From Butyrivibrio sp. (GTDB lineage: Bacteria > Bacillota > Clostridia > Lachnospirales > Lachnospiraceae), in assembly GCF_015056685.1 (NCBI RefSeq), contig NZ_SVFW01000010.1, positions 26,549 to 90,548 of the forward strand: a stretch of DNA of 64,000 nt, in the 5' to 3' direction. Every line of letters begins with the position of its first letter. Within the stretch, counting starts at the first letter, position 1. A program made the position numbers and the translations under genes. This document shows positions 17,728-27,091 of this stretch, piece after piece. The notes under the pieces were generated by a model that had not been told where the DNA came from, searched no databases, and saw only the letters and a program-made list of their open reading frames with translations.

Positions 17728-18705
17728 TTACATGTATTTTTTGGATTTGAGATAAATCAGCTTGAATATTATAAAAACAATAGTACAATGCGAAAATGTA
17801 AAGGACAAAGCGGCAGCATTTTTATCATAAATTTTAACTTTCCCTAATTTTTTTAATTCCTTTTTGTCAGAATATAGTTCTCTAAGATCACGCTTTTCTC
17901 TAATTATCGCTTCAGCCTTTTTTAAGTAGCAAAAAACGAGCATCTGTTTGCAGTATGATTGAAGCTTATCATAATGGTCATTTTTAATCACATTTGTATA
18001 TGCGATGACTTCATTATTCCAAAACGTATAGGAGCGAGTGTGTGTTTTTGTGAGACTATCTCCATACTGCCTGTAAAAGTATAGCTTTTTGCTTGTGTAG
18101 GCTACTTTATTACAATTCCTTAGTAGCTTTATATTAAATAATCCATCTTCGCCAATGTTAATTTGTTTATCAAAGAATACGTTCTCCAAAATCTTTTTGC
18201 TATATATCTTGTTCCATAAATATCCATAGATACGAGGGACATTACTGTTTCCGCCTACTACTGAATCAATGACATTGTTATTACCTACTATGGCAGAAAA
18301 TGAGCAGCTTTCGGTAGATAATCCATACTCATTGACATCGAAACCCACTTCACAGGCAGATACATCAGCTTCAAAACGAAGCATATTGTCTATCATTATA
18401 CTGAACATATCTTTGTCCAATAGGTCATCGGAATCGATAAAGGAAATAAGCTCACCTGATGCTTGCTTGAGACCATAATTTCTTGCAATCTGACTTCCCT
18501 GGTTTTCTTGTGTTAAGAGACGTATTCTGGTGTCTTTAGACTTGTATTCACTGCATATAGATCCACTATTATCAGTGGAACCGTCATTTATTAAAAGTAA
18601 TTCCCAGTTTTGATAGCTTTGGTTAATAACACATTCTATTGCTTGGCTTAAATATTTTTCACTGTTATAAATAGGCATAATGACTGATAAAAGAGGCTTA
18701 TTCAT
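17728..18705 (-). CDS. Family 2 glycosyltransferase
   Basis: This 325-residue protein starts MNKPLLSVIMPIYNSEKYL, with 'INDGSTDNSGSI', 'QGSQIARNYG' and 'DSDDLLDKDMF' giving the GT2 nucleotide-binding and DxD motifs. AGGAG lies 7-8 nt before the ATG. It is the distal gene of a minus-strand series with the membrane proteins upstream at 18726-23707. It probably acts on a lipid-linked or surface glycan. Confidence 0.88.
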   Translation of the reverse strand: MNKPLLSVIMPIYNSEKYLSQAIECVINQSYQNWELLLINDGSTDNSGSICSEYKSKDTRIRLLTQENQGSQIARNYGLKQASGELISFIDSDDLLDKDMFSIMIDNMLRFEADVSACEVGFDVNEYGLSTESCSFSAIVGNNNVIDSVVGGNSNVPRIYGYLWNKIYSKKILENVFFDKQINIGEDGLFNIKLLRNCNKVAYTSKKLYFYRQYGDSLTKTHTRSYTFWNNEVIAYTNVIKNDHYDKLQSYCKQMLVFCYLKKAEAIIREKRDLRELYSDKKELKKLGKVKIYDKNAAALSFTFSHCTIVFIIFKLIYLKSKKYM

Positions 18706-18725
18706 CTTTGCTCCTGGAACAATAT

Positions 18726-20375
18726 TTATTGTATTCTTTGATATAGATCTAATAATTCTTGCATATCATTGAAAGCATATATTCTGGCATAGTCATCTGA
18801 ATAAATAAGATTTTCATCTTGCAAGGATAGGCACTGAAAATCTTCAAGACCGATTAAATCATTTGCTGTTGCGTATTCAGGATTATAAGCAATAACTACA
18901 AATTCTTTTTCTGGTAATGATTCTTTATGATATTTGACTTGGAGCAATTCAGAAATGCTTTCTAGAGGGTTTTCTGCAAAATTCTCAGTATTACTAACAC
19001 TCCACATCTCCATTTTACCTGCAGTCATTTCGGTTATTAAATCAGAAAGCCATTGAGTTGCAAAACCTTGAGTGTAATTGGATTCTTTCAAAAAATTAGC
19101 GGCATCCATATAAACTGAATAATCCTTGCAATAGGGGATTCGTACATCATTTGGATGAATGTAGGTGCATAAAGAAGAAAGTGAAATATGTGCAACTACG
19201 AAAAATATAACTATTTTGCCAATCAATTGATTGAGCTTTTTTTCATTATATTTAAAAATCAATCCCCAAAATGGTATAAACAAAGGTATTATAGGAGTCC
19301 AATATGTAATTGGTGCCATTGAAAAGCTAAATGCCCCAAAAAAACAGGTAAATACTAAGTCGAAAACAGCTAACAATGTATAAAATCTTAGTTTGGGAGG
19401 AAGTTTATAACGGTTTTTTAACAGGCTAAATACAGATAAAAACATTAATCCTACTGAAAAAATGCCAAGCATATTTGCAATTCCAAATGGCTTTAATGCG
19501 AAGACATATTCATACTGACCAAATGAATCTACAAACAAAGTGAGAAAATCAAGGATCTTCGTAAATGAGAATTTTGCCCAGATAAAAGATTGACCATGGA
19601 ACTGTAAAATTCTATTGATCAGGATTATGTTCAAGATTAAGCCAATTCCATAAAATACACTTGCTAAAATTGATGTTTTGATAAAACTAACAGTGTCAGC
19701 TGGTAATTCATTTACAGATACAGAGTCATTGCGTTTTAGGTTATCATATATCTCGAACAATACTGTAAGGATCAGTGGAGCATAAAGCACCATAGCCTGC
19801 CTGATCCCATAGAATCCTGATAACAGATTGACCAAAATAAAGAAAATAAACAATATTTTGGGGTGTTTAGATTTAACAGTACACTGCTTGATAATAAGAC
19901 CAATAGAAATAAAAGTCAGAATAAGAACACGATCATAATAAACACCATATATTATCATGTAGCCATATACCTGACTAAATGGCAGAAGCAGTATCCATGC
20001 AGTGTAGAGCCCAACGTTATAAAGATCTATAGTATGCATCATAAAGAGATAACTGGCTACAAGTAATATGAGCATAACGCCGCTTGAAAACATGCGGATC
20101 AATAACCAGTTATCACTAAATAATCCATAGAAAAGTTTGTATAGTATTTGAACGTCAATTACTCTGATTTCAGATGAATAGAACCAGTTTTTTGAAAGGA
20201 TGCCACCTTCCATGTTGAGATGTCTTCCAAGTAATATCTCAGCTGATGTATCTGAATTCATGAGCCGAAAATAGTTATGTTTAATAAAAAACATAGAAAA
20301 TAAAAAACTGCATATCATTAAAATAAAAGGAATAACTTTTGTGATGCTGAAAGCTTTTTTTGGATGTGCCCCCAT
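18726..20375 (-). CDS. Multi-spanning membrane protein, paralogue of 22046-23707
   Basis: This 549-residue protein has about 11-12 membrane helices and a soluble C-terminal domain of about 130 residues. It starts at an ATG with GGGGGGA 8-9 nt upstream. The first external loop has 'MNSDTSAEILLG' and 'GGILSKNW', placing acidic residues where GT-C glycosyltransferases have catalytic ones. The C-terminal blocks 'WLSDLITEMTAGKMEMW' and 'DENLIYSDDYARIYAF' recur almost unchanged in the paralogue. I recognise a GT-C-like architecture but no defined family, so function is unassigned. The C-terminal domain is probably extracytoplasmic. Confidence 0.75.
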   Translation of the reverse strand: MGAHPKKAFSITKVIPFILMICSFLFSMFFIKHNYFRLMNSDTSAEILLGRHLNMEGGILSKNWFYSSEIRVIDVQILYKLFYGLFSDNWLLIRMFSSGVMLILLVASYLFMMHTIDLYNVGLYTAWILLLPFSQVYGYMIIYGVYYDRVLILTFISIGLIIKQCTVKSKHPKILFIFFILVNLLSGFYGIRQAMVLYAPLILTVLFEIYDNLKRNDSVSVNELPADTVSFIKTSILASVFYGIGLILNIILINRILQFHGQSFIWAKFSFTKILDFLTLFVDSFGQYEYVFALKPFGIANMLGIFSVGLMFLSVFSLLKNRYKLPPKLRFYTLLAVFDLVFTCFFGAFSFSMAPITYWTPIIPLFIPFWGLIFKYNEKKLNQLIGKIVIFFVVAHISLSSLCTYIHPNDVRIPYCKDYSVYMDAANFLKESNYTQGFATQWLSDLITEMTAGKMEMWSVSNTENFAENPLESISELLQVKYHKESLPEKEFVVIAYNPEYATANDLIGLEDFQCLSLQDENLIYSDDYARIYAFNDMQELLDLYQRIQ

Positions 20376-20452
20376 ATAAATGATCCCCCCACGAATGCGA
20401 TATGTTTTAAATGATACATCATTTTATGAGTTATGTCGATATTATAGGCTTT

Positions 20453-20480
20453 ATCGTAGCAGTGTCATCGTAGCAGTGTT
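20453..20480. repeat. Two-copy 14-bp tandem repeat in an intergenic gap
   Basis: The unit atcgtagcagtgt(c/t) occurs twice in direct tandem in the 149-nt gap upstream of the minus-strand gene starting at 20375. It differs only at the last base. It might be a regulator site or simple slippage; nothing in the sequence decides. Confidence 0.6.
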
Positions 20481-20524
20481 ATTGCAAAAGTACATATATC
20501 AAAATTGCCATAAAACGAGTAGGG

Positions 20525-22018
20525 TTAGTTTCTGTTTATTGCGATAAGAAGATAGTCCTCTTCAATAAAACTATGTGGAGATTCATATACTATTGAAATA
20601 TCTGAGTGCGATTCTTTGACATATTCTGCCATTCCTTTAATTTCACATTTGTCAGTTGATACTATGGCATATACTTGCTCTTTATCCATAAATTGAGAGT
20701 TTATTTTTTTAAATAAATCTGAAACTGTCATTTTATTTGAGTTTTTAGGATTTCTGTCTGTATAAGTAGATTTTTTATCATTAAATATATTATAGATAGA
20801 ATGCCTATCATCAACCTGCACTATTACAGATGTATCAATATCTGGAGATAAAGACAGTATAATTGAATCTTCTGGCAGATTATTTATGGCGTCTGCAACA
20901 TTTTTGCTGTAAGAATATACCATATCTTTTCTTAAATCTTTGATTAAACGATCAGAATATTGATAGTTCCAGGAAAATAGTAAAGCTATAGTAATAGTTA
21001 TAATGAAAATGTTTTTTAATGAGAAATAATTGGAATTAGAATCATAGCTAACAATCAGAACAAATATAAATAAGTATATCCATGTAATCAGTCTGTTGTT
21101 ACCAGTTGGGTATATATAAGCATAAATGAATGCCTGCCATATTATACCGACAGCTATTGTTATTAATGGTATACGAGACTGTTTATTAATTATAAACAAA
21201 CCAAGAAATGATAGATGGATAAGCAAAAATACCGGGATAAAGGCTTTTCCGAATAAGATTTCAAAAGAATATTTGTATTCTCCAAGTGGCTTGCGTATAA
21301 AATCAAATAAAGAAATGATGTTACTTTGAGTTGTTGAGGTATATCTGAATTCCCACAATAGGAAAAGTGCACTGATAAGCAGGAACGATAATCCGATTAT
21401 GTTTTTTATTATTACTTTTTTATCGGTATCTCTTTTTATTATGCTAATTAAAGTTTCTATAAACCATGCCATGCCAAGTGCTGTAACAAAACCACCCATA
21501 ATCACCAAAGTCTGTAGGAGCATAGATAATAAAATGCAATATAAAATAGGAAAATCTTTATGGCGGTTGTAAGTGGCTGAAATACATATAATTAAAAGAC
21601 CTGCAAGGCTATAACTTCTGGCAGGAACCACAAAGAAATATATGTAAGCAGGTGTAAGTGCGAGAGCTGCCTTGAGTAATGTGGGAAGTTTTACATTAAA
21701 GAGAAAAATAAAAAGTGAAACAGTCATGATTCCCCATGAAATATACTTTAAACCAGCAAATGGGAATCCGAACTTGGCGAAAGGCATCAATAATAAAAAC
21801 CATAAAAGAGGATGGCCTTCATAGGATGTTACAGTAAAAAGAGAATCCGGTGTAAGCGAGCAGTCCCTTGCTATGAGCCATGCCTGAGCCTCGTCTCGCC
21901 AATACTCGTGATTTATGGCTAGTATAAGATTAAATATTGAAACTAATATAAAAAGAATAGTTAAGAATAAATGACTTTTTTCTTGAATGAGACGTAAAGC
22001 TTTTAATTTCATATACAT
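20525..22018 (-). CDS. GT39/GT83-like membrane glycosyltransferase
   Basis: This 497-residue protein has about 11 membrane helices. The first outer loop contains 'YWRDEAQAWLIARD', the acidic motif found in mannosyltransferase-like GT-C proteins, and 'EGHPLLWFLLL', which parallels the HPPL motif. A C-terminal soluble domain of about 110 residues follows. The ribosome binding site AGAGGA precedes the ATG at 22018. It lies between two paralogous membrane genes on the same strand, so the three probably act on one glycan. Confidence 0.75.
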   Translation of the reverse strand: MYMKLKALRLIQEKSHLFLTILFILVSIFNLILAINHEYWRDEAQAWLIARDCSLTPDSLFTVTSYEGHPLLWFLLLMPFAKFGFPFAGLKYISWGIMTVSLFIFLFNVKLPTLLKAALALTPAYIYFFVVPARSYSLAGLLIICISATYNRHKDFPILYCILLSMLLQTLVIMGGFVTALGMAWFIETLISIIKRDTDKKVIIKNIIGLSFLLISALFLLWEFRYTSTTQSNIISLFDFIRKPLGEYKYSFEILFGKAFIPVFLLIHLSFLGLFIINKQSRIPLITIAVGIIWQAFIYAYIYPTGNNRLITWIYLFIFVLIVSYDSNSNYFSLKNIFIITITIALLFSWNYQYSDRLIKDLRKDMVYSYSKNVADAINNLPEDSIILSLSPDIDTSVIVQVDDRHSIYNIFNDKKSTYTDRNPKNSNKMTVSDLFKKINSQFMDKEQVYAIVSTDKCEIKGMAEYVKESHSDISIVYESPHSFIEEDYLLIAINRN

Positions 22019-22045
22019 TGTTGTATATCCTCTTTTTTGCCTATT

Positions 22046-23707
22046 CTAATTATTTGGTGAACTCAATATTCTTTTATATAGATTTATGAATTCATCCATA
22101 TTGTCAAATCCATATATCCTGGCATAATCATCTGAATAAATCAGGTTCTCATCCTGACTGGAAAGAGTATTATAGTAGTTGTGATCAAACTGGATAGTTG
22201 ATTCTAAATAATCATTATTGTATGTCAAAATAAAGAACCTGTTCTGAGGTAGATTATTTCTATGATCCTTTGATTGCAACCACTCATATATTGAGGAAGG
22301 CTGACTTACGTCTGTGTCTGAAATGTAGTCAGTGGTCCACATTTCAATTTTTCCTGATGACATTTCAGTGATTATATCAGAGAGCCAAAATGAAGCAAAG
22401 CCTTCAGTGTAATTATTCTCTTCCAAAAAAGCAGTAGCATTCTTATATACTGAAAAGTCTTTGGAATATTGTATCTGTGGGGCGAGTGGTTTTAAAAATG
22501 TACAAAGAGAAGACAGCACAACGTAAAAATAGATCACTATTATTGAAATGCGCCCGAATAAATTTGTTATTAGATTCTTATCATATTTGAATAATAATCC
22601 CCAAAATGGAATGGTCAGAGAGGTTATAGGAACCCAATACAATATAGGGGTTGTACTGGAGGTAAAAGCAATCAGGAATAAACTGATAAAAAAATCAAAA
22701 ATCACAAATTCAGTGTATATGCTAATTATATAAGGGGCATTGTCTATATTTTTTAGCAGATTGATCACAGATGCAAATATTGCTATTACAGCGAATATTG
22801 ATAAGACGCTTGATATACCAAATGGTCGTAGTAGTGAAACTTTCTCAAACTGTCCAAATGAATCAAAGAATAGACTTAATGCATCTAATAAATTTGAAAT
22901 AGAAAATTTATTCCAAGGGAAATCGCGCCCCAAAGAAAAATATAGATTAGTTATTATAAGCTTATTGAATAAAAAACCAATCAAGTAGCAACAAGAAGAG
23001 AATGCGATTATCCTAAAAAAAAGAATATTTTTTTTATTTAGATTTGCGAGTGACAAAGAATTGTTTCTCTTAAGATCAATATACAGTCTTCGTAATGAAG
23101 TAAGAACGAGTGGGGCAAAACATAGCATTGCCTGTCGTAATCCTGTAAAACCTGAAATTATACTGATTAGAGCTAAAAACAAATAAATGATATTATTTTT
23201 TGAATGCTGGGATTCATTTAATAGTCTAAAAACAAGCCCTAATAAAAGAAAGGACAAAATCAAAACGCGGTTGTAAAAAACACCATATATAATTACATAG
23301 CTGTAAGTTGGACTAAAAGGAAGAAGTAAAATGAATGCAGTATATAGTCCTAATTTATATAAGCCAATGGAGTGCATCATAAAAAGGTAGCTTGCGGCTA
23401 AAAATATCAGCATAACAGCACTTGTGCACATGCGAACAAGTAACCAGTTATCATTAAAAAGCATAAAGAAAACTTTATATAGAATTTGCACATCAAGTAA
23501 CTTTATTTCTGTTGAATAGCACCAGTTTTTGGACAGAATGCCGCCTTCCTGTGATAGTAATTTTCCAAGTACTAACTCAGAAGCAGTGTCGGAATTCATT
23601 AATGTATAATAATTACACTTTATAAAATACATAGAGAATAATATACTGAAGAGCATGAGTGCCCATGGAATGATGTTGATAATATATGATTTGATGTTTC
23701 TTTTCAT
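22046..23707 (-). CDS. Multi-spanning membrane protein, paralogue of 18726-20375
   Basis: The start at 23707 is chosen because GGGGGAG lies 5 nt upstream and because it aligns with the start of the paralogue; an ATG 66 nt further upstream (23773) has no comparable site. The 553-residue product has 11-12 helices. It shares 'MNSDTASELVLG', 'GGILSKNW', 'LLDVQILYK', 'NDNWLLVRM' and 'DENLIYSDDYARIYGF' with the other copy. The two have diverged considerably between these blocks, so the duplication is not recent. Function is unassigned; GT-C-like. Confidence 0.75.
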   Translation of the reverse strand: MKRNIKSYIINIIPWALMLFSILFSMYFIKCNYYTLMNSDTASELVLGKLLSQEGGILSKNWCYSTEIKLLDVQILYKVFFMLFNDNWLLVRMCTSAVMLIFLAASYLFMMHSIGLYKLGLYTAFILLLPFSPTYSYVIIYGVFYNRVLILSFLLLGLVFRLLNESQHSKNNIIYLFLALISIISGFTGLRQAMLCFAPLVLTSLRRLYIDLKRNNSLSLANLNKKNILFFRIIAFSSCCYLIGFLFNKLIITNLYFSLGRDFPWNKFSISNLLDALSLFFDSFGQFEKVSLLRPFGISSVLSIFAVIAIFASVINLLKNIDNAPYIISIYTEFVIFDFFISLFLIAFTSSTTPILYWVPITSLTIPFWGLLFKYDKNLITNLFGRISIIVIYFYVVLSSLCTFLKPLAPQIQYSKDFSVYKNATAFLEENNYTEGFASFWLSDIITEMSSGKIEMWTTDYISDTDVSQPSSIYEWLQSKDHRNNLPQNRFFILTYNNDYLESTIQFDHNYYNTLSSQDENLIYSDDYARIYGFDNMDEFINLYKRILSSPNN

Positions 23708-23724
23708 TTTTCTCCCCCACATGA

Positions 23725-23754
23725 TTGTAAAATGCACTAGATGTTTTTTATTAT
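23725..23754 (+). promoter_or_regulatory. Candidate sigma-A promoter for the second kinase-cyclase pair
   Basis: TTGTAA (23725-23730) and TATTAT (23749-23754) are separated by 18 nt in the divergent region between the minus-strand membrane gene and the kinase gene at 23828. The match is moderate, and the region is very AT-rich, so a chance match is possible. Confidence 0.4.
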
Positions 23755-23827
23755 GAATATAGATATGCTTCATTTCAAGTGGAATATCGAAAAATCAAAA
23801 AAAATCTTGATGAGGATTTATAAATAA

Positions 23828-24748
23828 ATGTATAAATTTGAAATATATGGATTGAATATAAATTCAGATATAGAGTTTGAACAATTGCGACCTTGGTGTA
23901 CAGGCGATAGAGATGCTCAGAATGAGATCATTGTAAAGAAAGAAAACATAAAGGACGAAGTAAATCTGCTGCTCAAGGATACTGACATGGTGTATAAGAT
24001 AACATATGAAGTCTCATGTTTCAAAAACAGTAGGGGATACTTTTTGATAAAAAATGGTAGTGAGATCTATTATGAGCCAAGAGAAAATAAATCCGTATAT
24101 GAATTAAAAACCTTCATCCTGGGGTATTGTATTTCTATGGTTTTATTACAGAGAATGATAATTACTATTCACTGTAGTGCGGTATGCCCGCCTAAGGATT
24201 CACCTTCAGAAGGGGCATTTCTTATAGCGGGGATGCCGGGAGCCGGTAAATCTACTATCACCAGAAAACTTTTGGAAAAGGGCTTTCTTTTAATGGCAGA
24301 TGATGTTGCCGCAATCAAAAAAGAAGAAGATGCTTTAGTTTATCCGGCTTTTCCATATCAGAAGTTATGCAGAAATGAGGTTGAGAAAAGACACCTTGAT
24401 ATGCGTGAGCTTGTTCATGTGGCAGATGATGAGGATAAGTTTTTTGTACCTGTAAGAGAAGCTTTTGAAAGCACGCCGCAAAGATTAAAGGGTATGTTTA
24501 TTCTGATGATAACTGATGGCACAGATGTTGAAATTCAAAAGCTTTCAGGGCTTTCCCAGTTCATGACTATCAGGCAAAATCTCTTTTTACACAGACTAAA
24601 AGGTGAGTGGGAAAGCAAAAAAGAACTGATGGAACTATGTATGGAAGTTGCAAAAGATTGTCCTGTGTACGTAATAGCAAGGCCGGATGGTATAGATACA
24701 ACAGATGATATCACGCATAAAATAATCGAGATAGCAGAGAGGTTTTAG
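23828..24748 (+). CDS. HPr-kinase-like peptide serine kinase, locus 2
   Basis: This 306-residue protein is a paralogue of the kinase at 4397-5341 and starts with the same pattern (YKFEIYGLNINSDIEFEQL against YYKAYGLNIHSNIEFSQL). It has 'IHCSAVC' (near 117), P-loop 'GMPGAGKST' and 'LMADDVAAI'. The cyclase gene follows after 3 nt. The precursor of this locus ends in Ser, which fits a lasso kinase acting on the C-terminal Ser hydroxyl as in paeninodin. Its ribosome binding site is 'gagga'. Confidence 0.85.
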   Translation: MYKFEIYGLNINSDIEFEQLRPWCTGDRDAQNEIIVKKENIKDEVNLLLKDTDMVYKITYEVSCFKNSRGYFLIKNGSEIYYEPRENKSVYELKTFILGYCISMVLLQRMIITIHCSAVCPPKDSPSEGAFLIAGMPGAGKSTITRKLLEKGFLLMADDVAAIKKEEDALVYPAFPYQKLCRNEVEKRHLDMRELVHVADDEDKFFVPVREAFESTPQRLKGMFILMITDGTDVEIQKLSGLSQFMTIRQNLFLHRLKGEWESKKELMELCMEVAKDCPVYVIARPDGIDTTDDITHKIIEIAERF

Positions 24749-24751
24749 ATA

Positions 24752-26680
24752 ATGTCAGCTATATGGGGACATATTGATTTTAATAGTAATACTTGCACGA
24801 TGGAGACAATGGTCTCTGAGTATAAGAGGAAATGCAAGCTTGACAGAATCAGAGAAATCCATTATGAAAATACACTTTTTGGCTCGGGGCTTCAGATTAT
24901 AAATGATGAAGACGAATATGAAGAGATGCCATATGTACTTGATGACGGAGGTGCTGTTATAACTGCAGATAGTATTCTGGATAACAGAAAAGAGCTGCTA
25001 AACGAGCTTGATTGTGACGAAGACATGATTCCTGATGGGAGGCTTATCTGCCTTGCCTATAAAAAATGGCATTATGATCTTGTAAAGCATCTTGAGGGAA
25101 TCTTTGCTATTGCTATTTATAATACGATAGATAAAGAGCTTTTTTTAGCTGTTGACCACAGCGCCAGCAGATGCCTTTATTACTACAAGGCAGCAGGATC
25201 CTGTACATTTTCGACGCTTATTTCTCCTATAATACAAACCAATAAAGAAATTAAAAGAAATGAGGAATATTTAAAGGAGTTTCTGGCACTGCCGGGGCTT
25301 GTTAATACTGTTTCTGCAACTGAAACTCCATGGGAGAATGTATATCACTTTGAACCCGGAACATATGTGGTAATAGATACAAAAGCTTCTTTTGAAGGAG
25401 GCATTAAGTACGTTAGATACTATTCGCCGTCAAGGGTATATGAAACAAAAGATATTTCAAAGCTAAAGGATTTATTTATACAGACATATTCTGATGTGGT
25501 TGCAGGCTGTATCAGAACAAATGGTAAGGTTGGGATAACACTGAGCAGCGGCTTTGATTCTTCATCAGTGGCATCCATGGCAGCGCCTCTTTTAAAGGAC
25601 CAGGGAAAAGAGTTGAATTCGTATACCTACGTTCCGTACTACAAAGAAGAAGCAAAAAAGCGTTATCCCAAGATTGCGGTTACAGACGAAACTGATTTGG
25701 TTGAAAAAATAGCAAAAATGTATCCCAATATAAAAACACATTATGAGGATAACGATGGGAAGTTATTTTTGGACTACATAGATGAAATTGTTGATGTTCT
25801 TGAACTCCCCATAAAAGCTTTTGTTAATATGCCACTTCTTATGAGCATTTACAAAAGAGGAAAAAAAGATGGTAACAAGATATTTCTAAATGGGCAATAT
25901 GGGAATTTTACAGTGTCCTTTGGCGATATTGGAACTGCACTTAATCAGCTTTTTATTGATCACAGATATTTTACCTTTTTTAAATATTTCAACAATTATT
26001 GTAAGAACGCTGGAAAGAGCAGAAAGAAAAACATCTTTCCTCTTTTAAGACAAGAGATCAAGGGAAAACAAAAAGTAGATGTAAATATAGAATATATAAA
26101 GAAAGAGGCTAATGTTTTTGTAAATAAAGATATAATAGATGGATTTGACTTTTACAGTAAAGGAGAAATTGCGAGGCTATTTGAAAGTGCTTTTTCGCAA
26201 ATGACAAGGAACTCATATCCAATAGAATTGTATAACAAGTCAATGCTTTCATATATTGGTGAAGCAGAGACAAAACTTGGTCTTTATGCTGGAATTGTGA
26301 TAAGAGATCCTACAAGAAACAGAAAGGTATTGGATTACTGTTATTCGTTTCCGTTTGAATTCTTTAGCTACAATGGAGAGCCGAGATATCTTATCAGAGG
26401 CTTTTTAGGAGACAGGATTCCAAAAGCCATACTTTATCCCTACGTGAAGCGAGGAATTCAGGGAGCTGATTGGCTGGACAGATTAGAGGCATCAAAAGAG
26501 GAAGTGTTTGCAGAACTTGATAAAATGCTAAGGCAGGGTATGGAAGATAAGTATTTTGATATTGAAAAAATTCATAAATTTCTTATAGAGAGAAGGCCAT
26601 TTGATGTCGATAATTCAGATGAATATCAGCAGCTTTTTATAACGTTTGTTTTCGTAAAAAACCTGATAAATATCCGATAA
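24752..26680 (+). CDS. Lasso peptide cyclase (asparagine synthase-like), locus 2
   Basis: This 642-residue protein begins MSAIWGHIDF, again without a catalytic Cys after Met, so it lacks glutaminase activity as expected of lasso cyclases. The PP-loop is SSGFDS (265-270), a variant in which the first Gly of SGGxDS is Ser; the Asp and final Ser are kept. The later block 'GIVIRDPTRNRKVLDYC' matches 'GIITRDPTKDKRIVELV' in the locus 1 enzyme. No B1, B2 or exporter gene follows; the next gene is a precursor with its own promoter. Confidence 0.86.
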   Translation: MSAIWGHIDFNSNTCTMETMVSEYKRKCKLDRIREIHYENTLFGSGLQIINDEDEYEEMPYVLDDGGAVITADSILDNRKELLNELDCDEDMIPDGRLICLAYKKWHYDLVKHLEGIFAIAIYNTIDKELFLAVDHSASRCLYYYKAAGSCTFSTLISPIIQTNKEIKRNEEYLKEFLALPGLVNTVSATETPWENVYHFEPGTYVVIDTKASFEGGIKYVRYYSPSRVYETKDISKLKDLFIQTYSDVVAGCIRTNGKVGITLSSGFDSSSVASMAAPLLKDQGKELNSYTYVPYYKEEAKKRYPKIAVTDETDLVEKIAKMYPNIKTHYEDNDGKLFLDYIDEIVDVLELPIKAFVNMPLLMSIYKRGKKDGNKIFLNGQYGNFTVSFGDIGTALNQLFIDHRYFTFFKYFNNYCKNAGKSRKKNIFPLLRQEIKGKQKVDVNIEYIKKEANVFVNKDIIDGFDFYSKGEIARLFESAFSQMTRNSYPIELYNKSMLSYIGEAETKLGLYAGIVIRDPTRNRKVLDYCYSFPFEFFSYNGEPRYLIRGFLGDRIPKAILYPYVKRGIQGADWLDRLEASKEEVFAELDKMLRQGMEDKYFDIEKIHKFLIERRPFDVDNSDEYQQLFITFVFVKNLINIR

Positions 26681-26711
26681 AACGTAAAGACTTACAGTTG
26701 TGATAGATTTG

Positions 26712-26740
26712 TTTACATGTCGTAATTTTTCTTGTACTAT
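26712..26740 (+). promoter_or_regulatory. Promoter of lasso precursor 2
   Basis: TTTACA (26712-26717) and TACTAT (26735-26740) are separated by exactly 17 nt and lie 36 nt before the ATG of the precursor. This lets the peptide be made in excess of its enzymes. Confidence 0.6.
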
Positions 26741-26775
26741 TTTAAAAAATCAACACAAGGGAGAGTAAAAATAGT

Positions 26776-26988
26776 ATGAAGAATTGGGAAAAACCAGAGA
26801 TCAATTGTGTAAATATATCAGATACGGAATCCAATTTGTTTGGTGCGGGCGGAGACGGAGTCGTATATGGTATTGTGGAACTTGGTGAAAATATTGTGAT
26901 TACTGCAGAAGGTGGAACAAATTCACCATGTAATACAGGATCCAGAGTTAAAATATGGGTTAAACGCGATTGTGAAAGTGCAAGTTAA
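26776..26988 (+). CDS. Lasso-like RiPP precursor peptide 2 (70 aa)
   Basis: AGGGAGAG precedes the ATG. The leader MKNWEKPEINCVNISDTE shares W4, K6-P7 and T17 with precursor 1. With T17 as the penultimate leader residue, the core begins at S19 and D27 is residue 9, an ideal isopeptide acceptor: the ring would be SNLFGAGGD. The rest of the core is long, 52 residues in total. It includes two Cys (C51 and C66) that could form a disulfide and ends CESAS, with a C-terminal Ser suited to the locus kinase. Core length and Ser at position 1 (Gly is commonest) are unusual. No homologue is recognised by name. Confidence 0.72.
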   Translation: MKNWEKPEINCVNISDTESNLFGAGGDGVVYGIVELGENIVITAEGGTNSPCNTGSRVKIWVKRDCESAS

Positions 26989-27020
26989 ATCTGATTTATT
27001 AGTTACATCTATAAAAAGGA

Positions 27021-27050
27021 TTGTAATGACAGAAACCGCGCGTGTATACT
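27021..27050 (+). promoter_or_regulatory. Candidate promoter upstream of the GT2 gene
   Basis: TTGTAA (27021-27026) and TATACT (27045-27050) are 18 nt apart, with a TG dinucleotide just before the -10 element. The GT2 start is 42 nt downstream. Confidence 0.5.
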
Positions 27051-27091
27051 ATAGATGACTGAATATTATTTGGCATAATGGCGGTGAAGAA

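Noticed and set aside
20453..20480. Tandem 14-bp repeat as the start of a CRISPR array
   Set aside because: Only two adjoining copies, no spacers and no cas genes in the window.
14919..23707. Strand switches as a sign of a mobile element
   Set aside because: No transposase, integrase, terminal inverted repeats or target duplications were seen; ordinary rearrangement of a surface-glycan region explains it.
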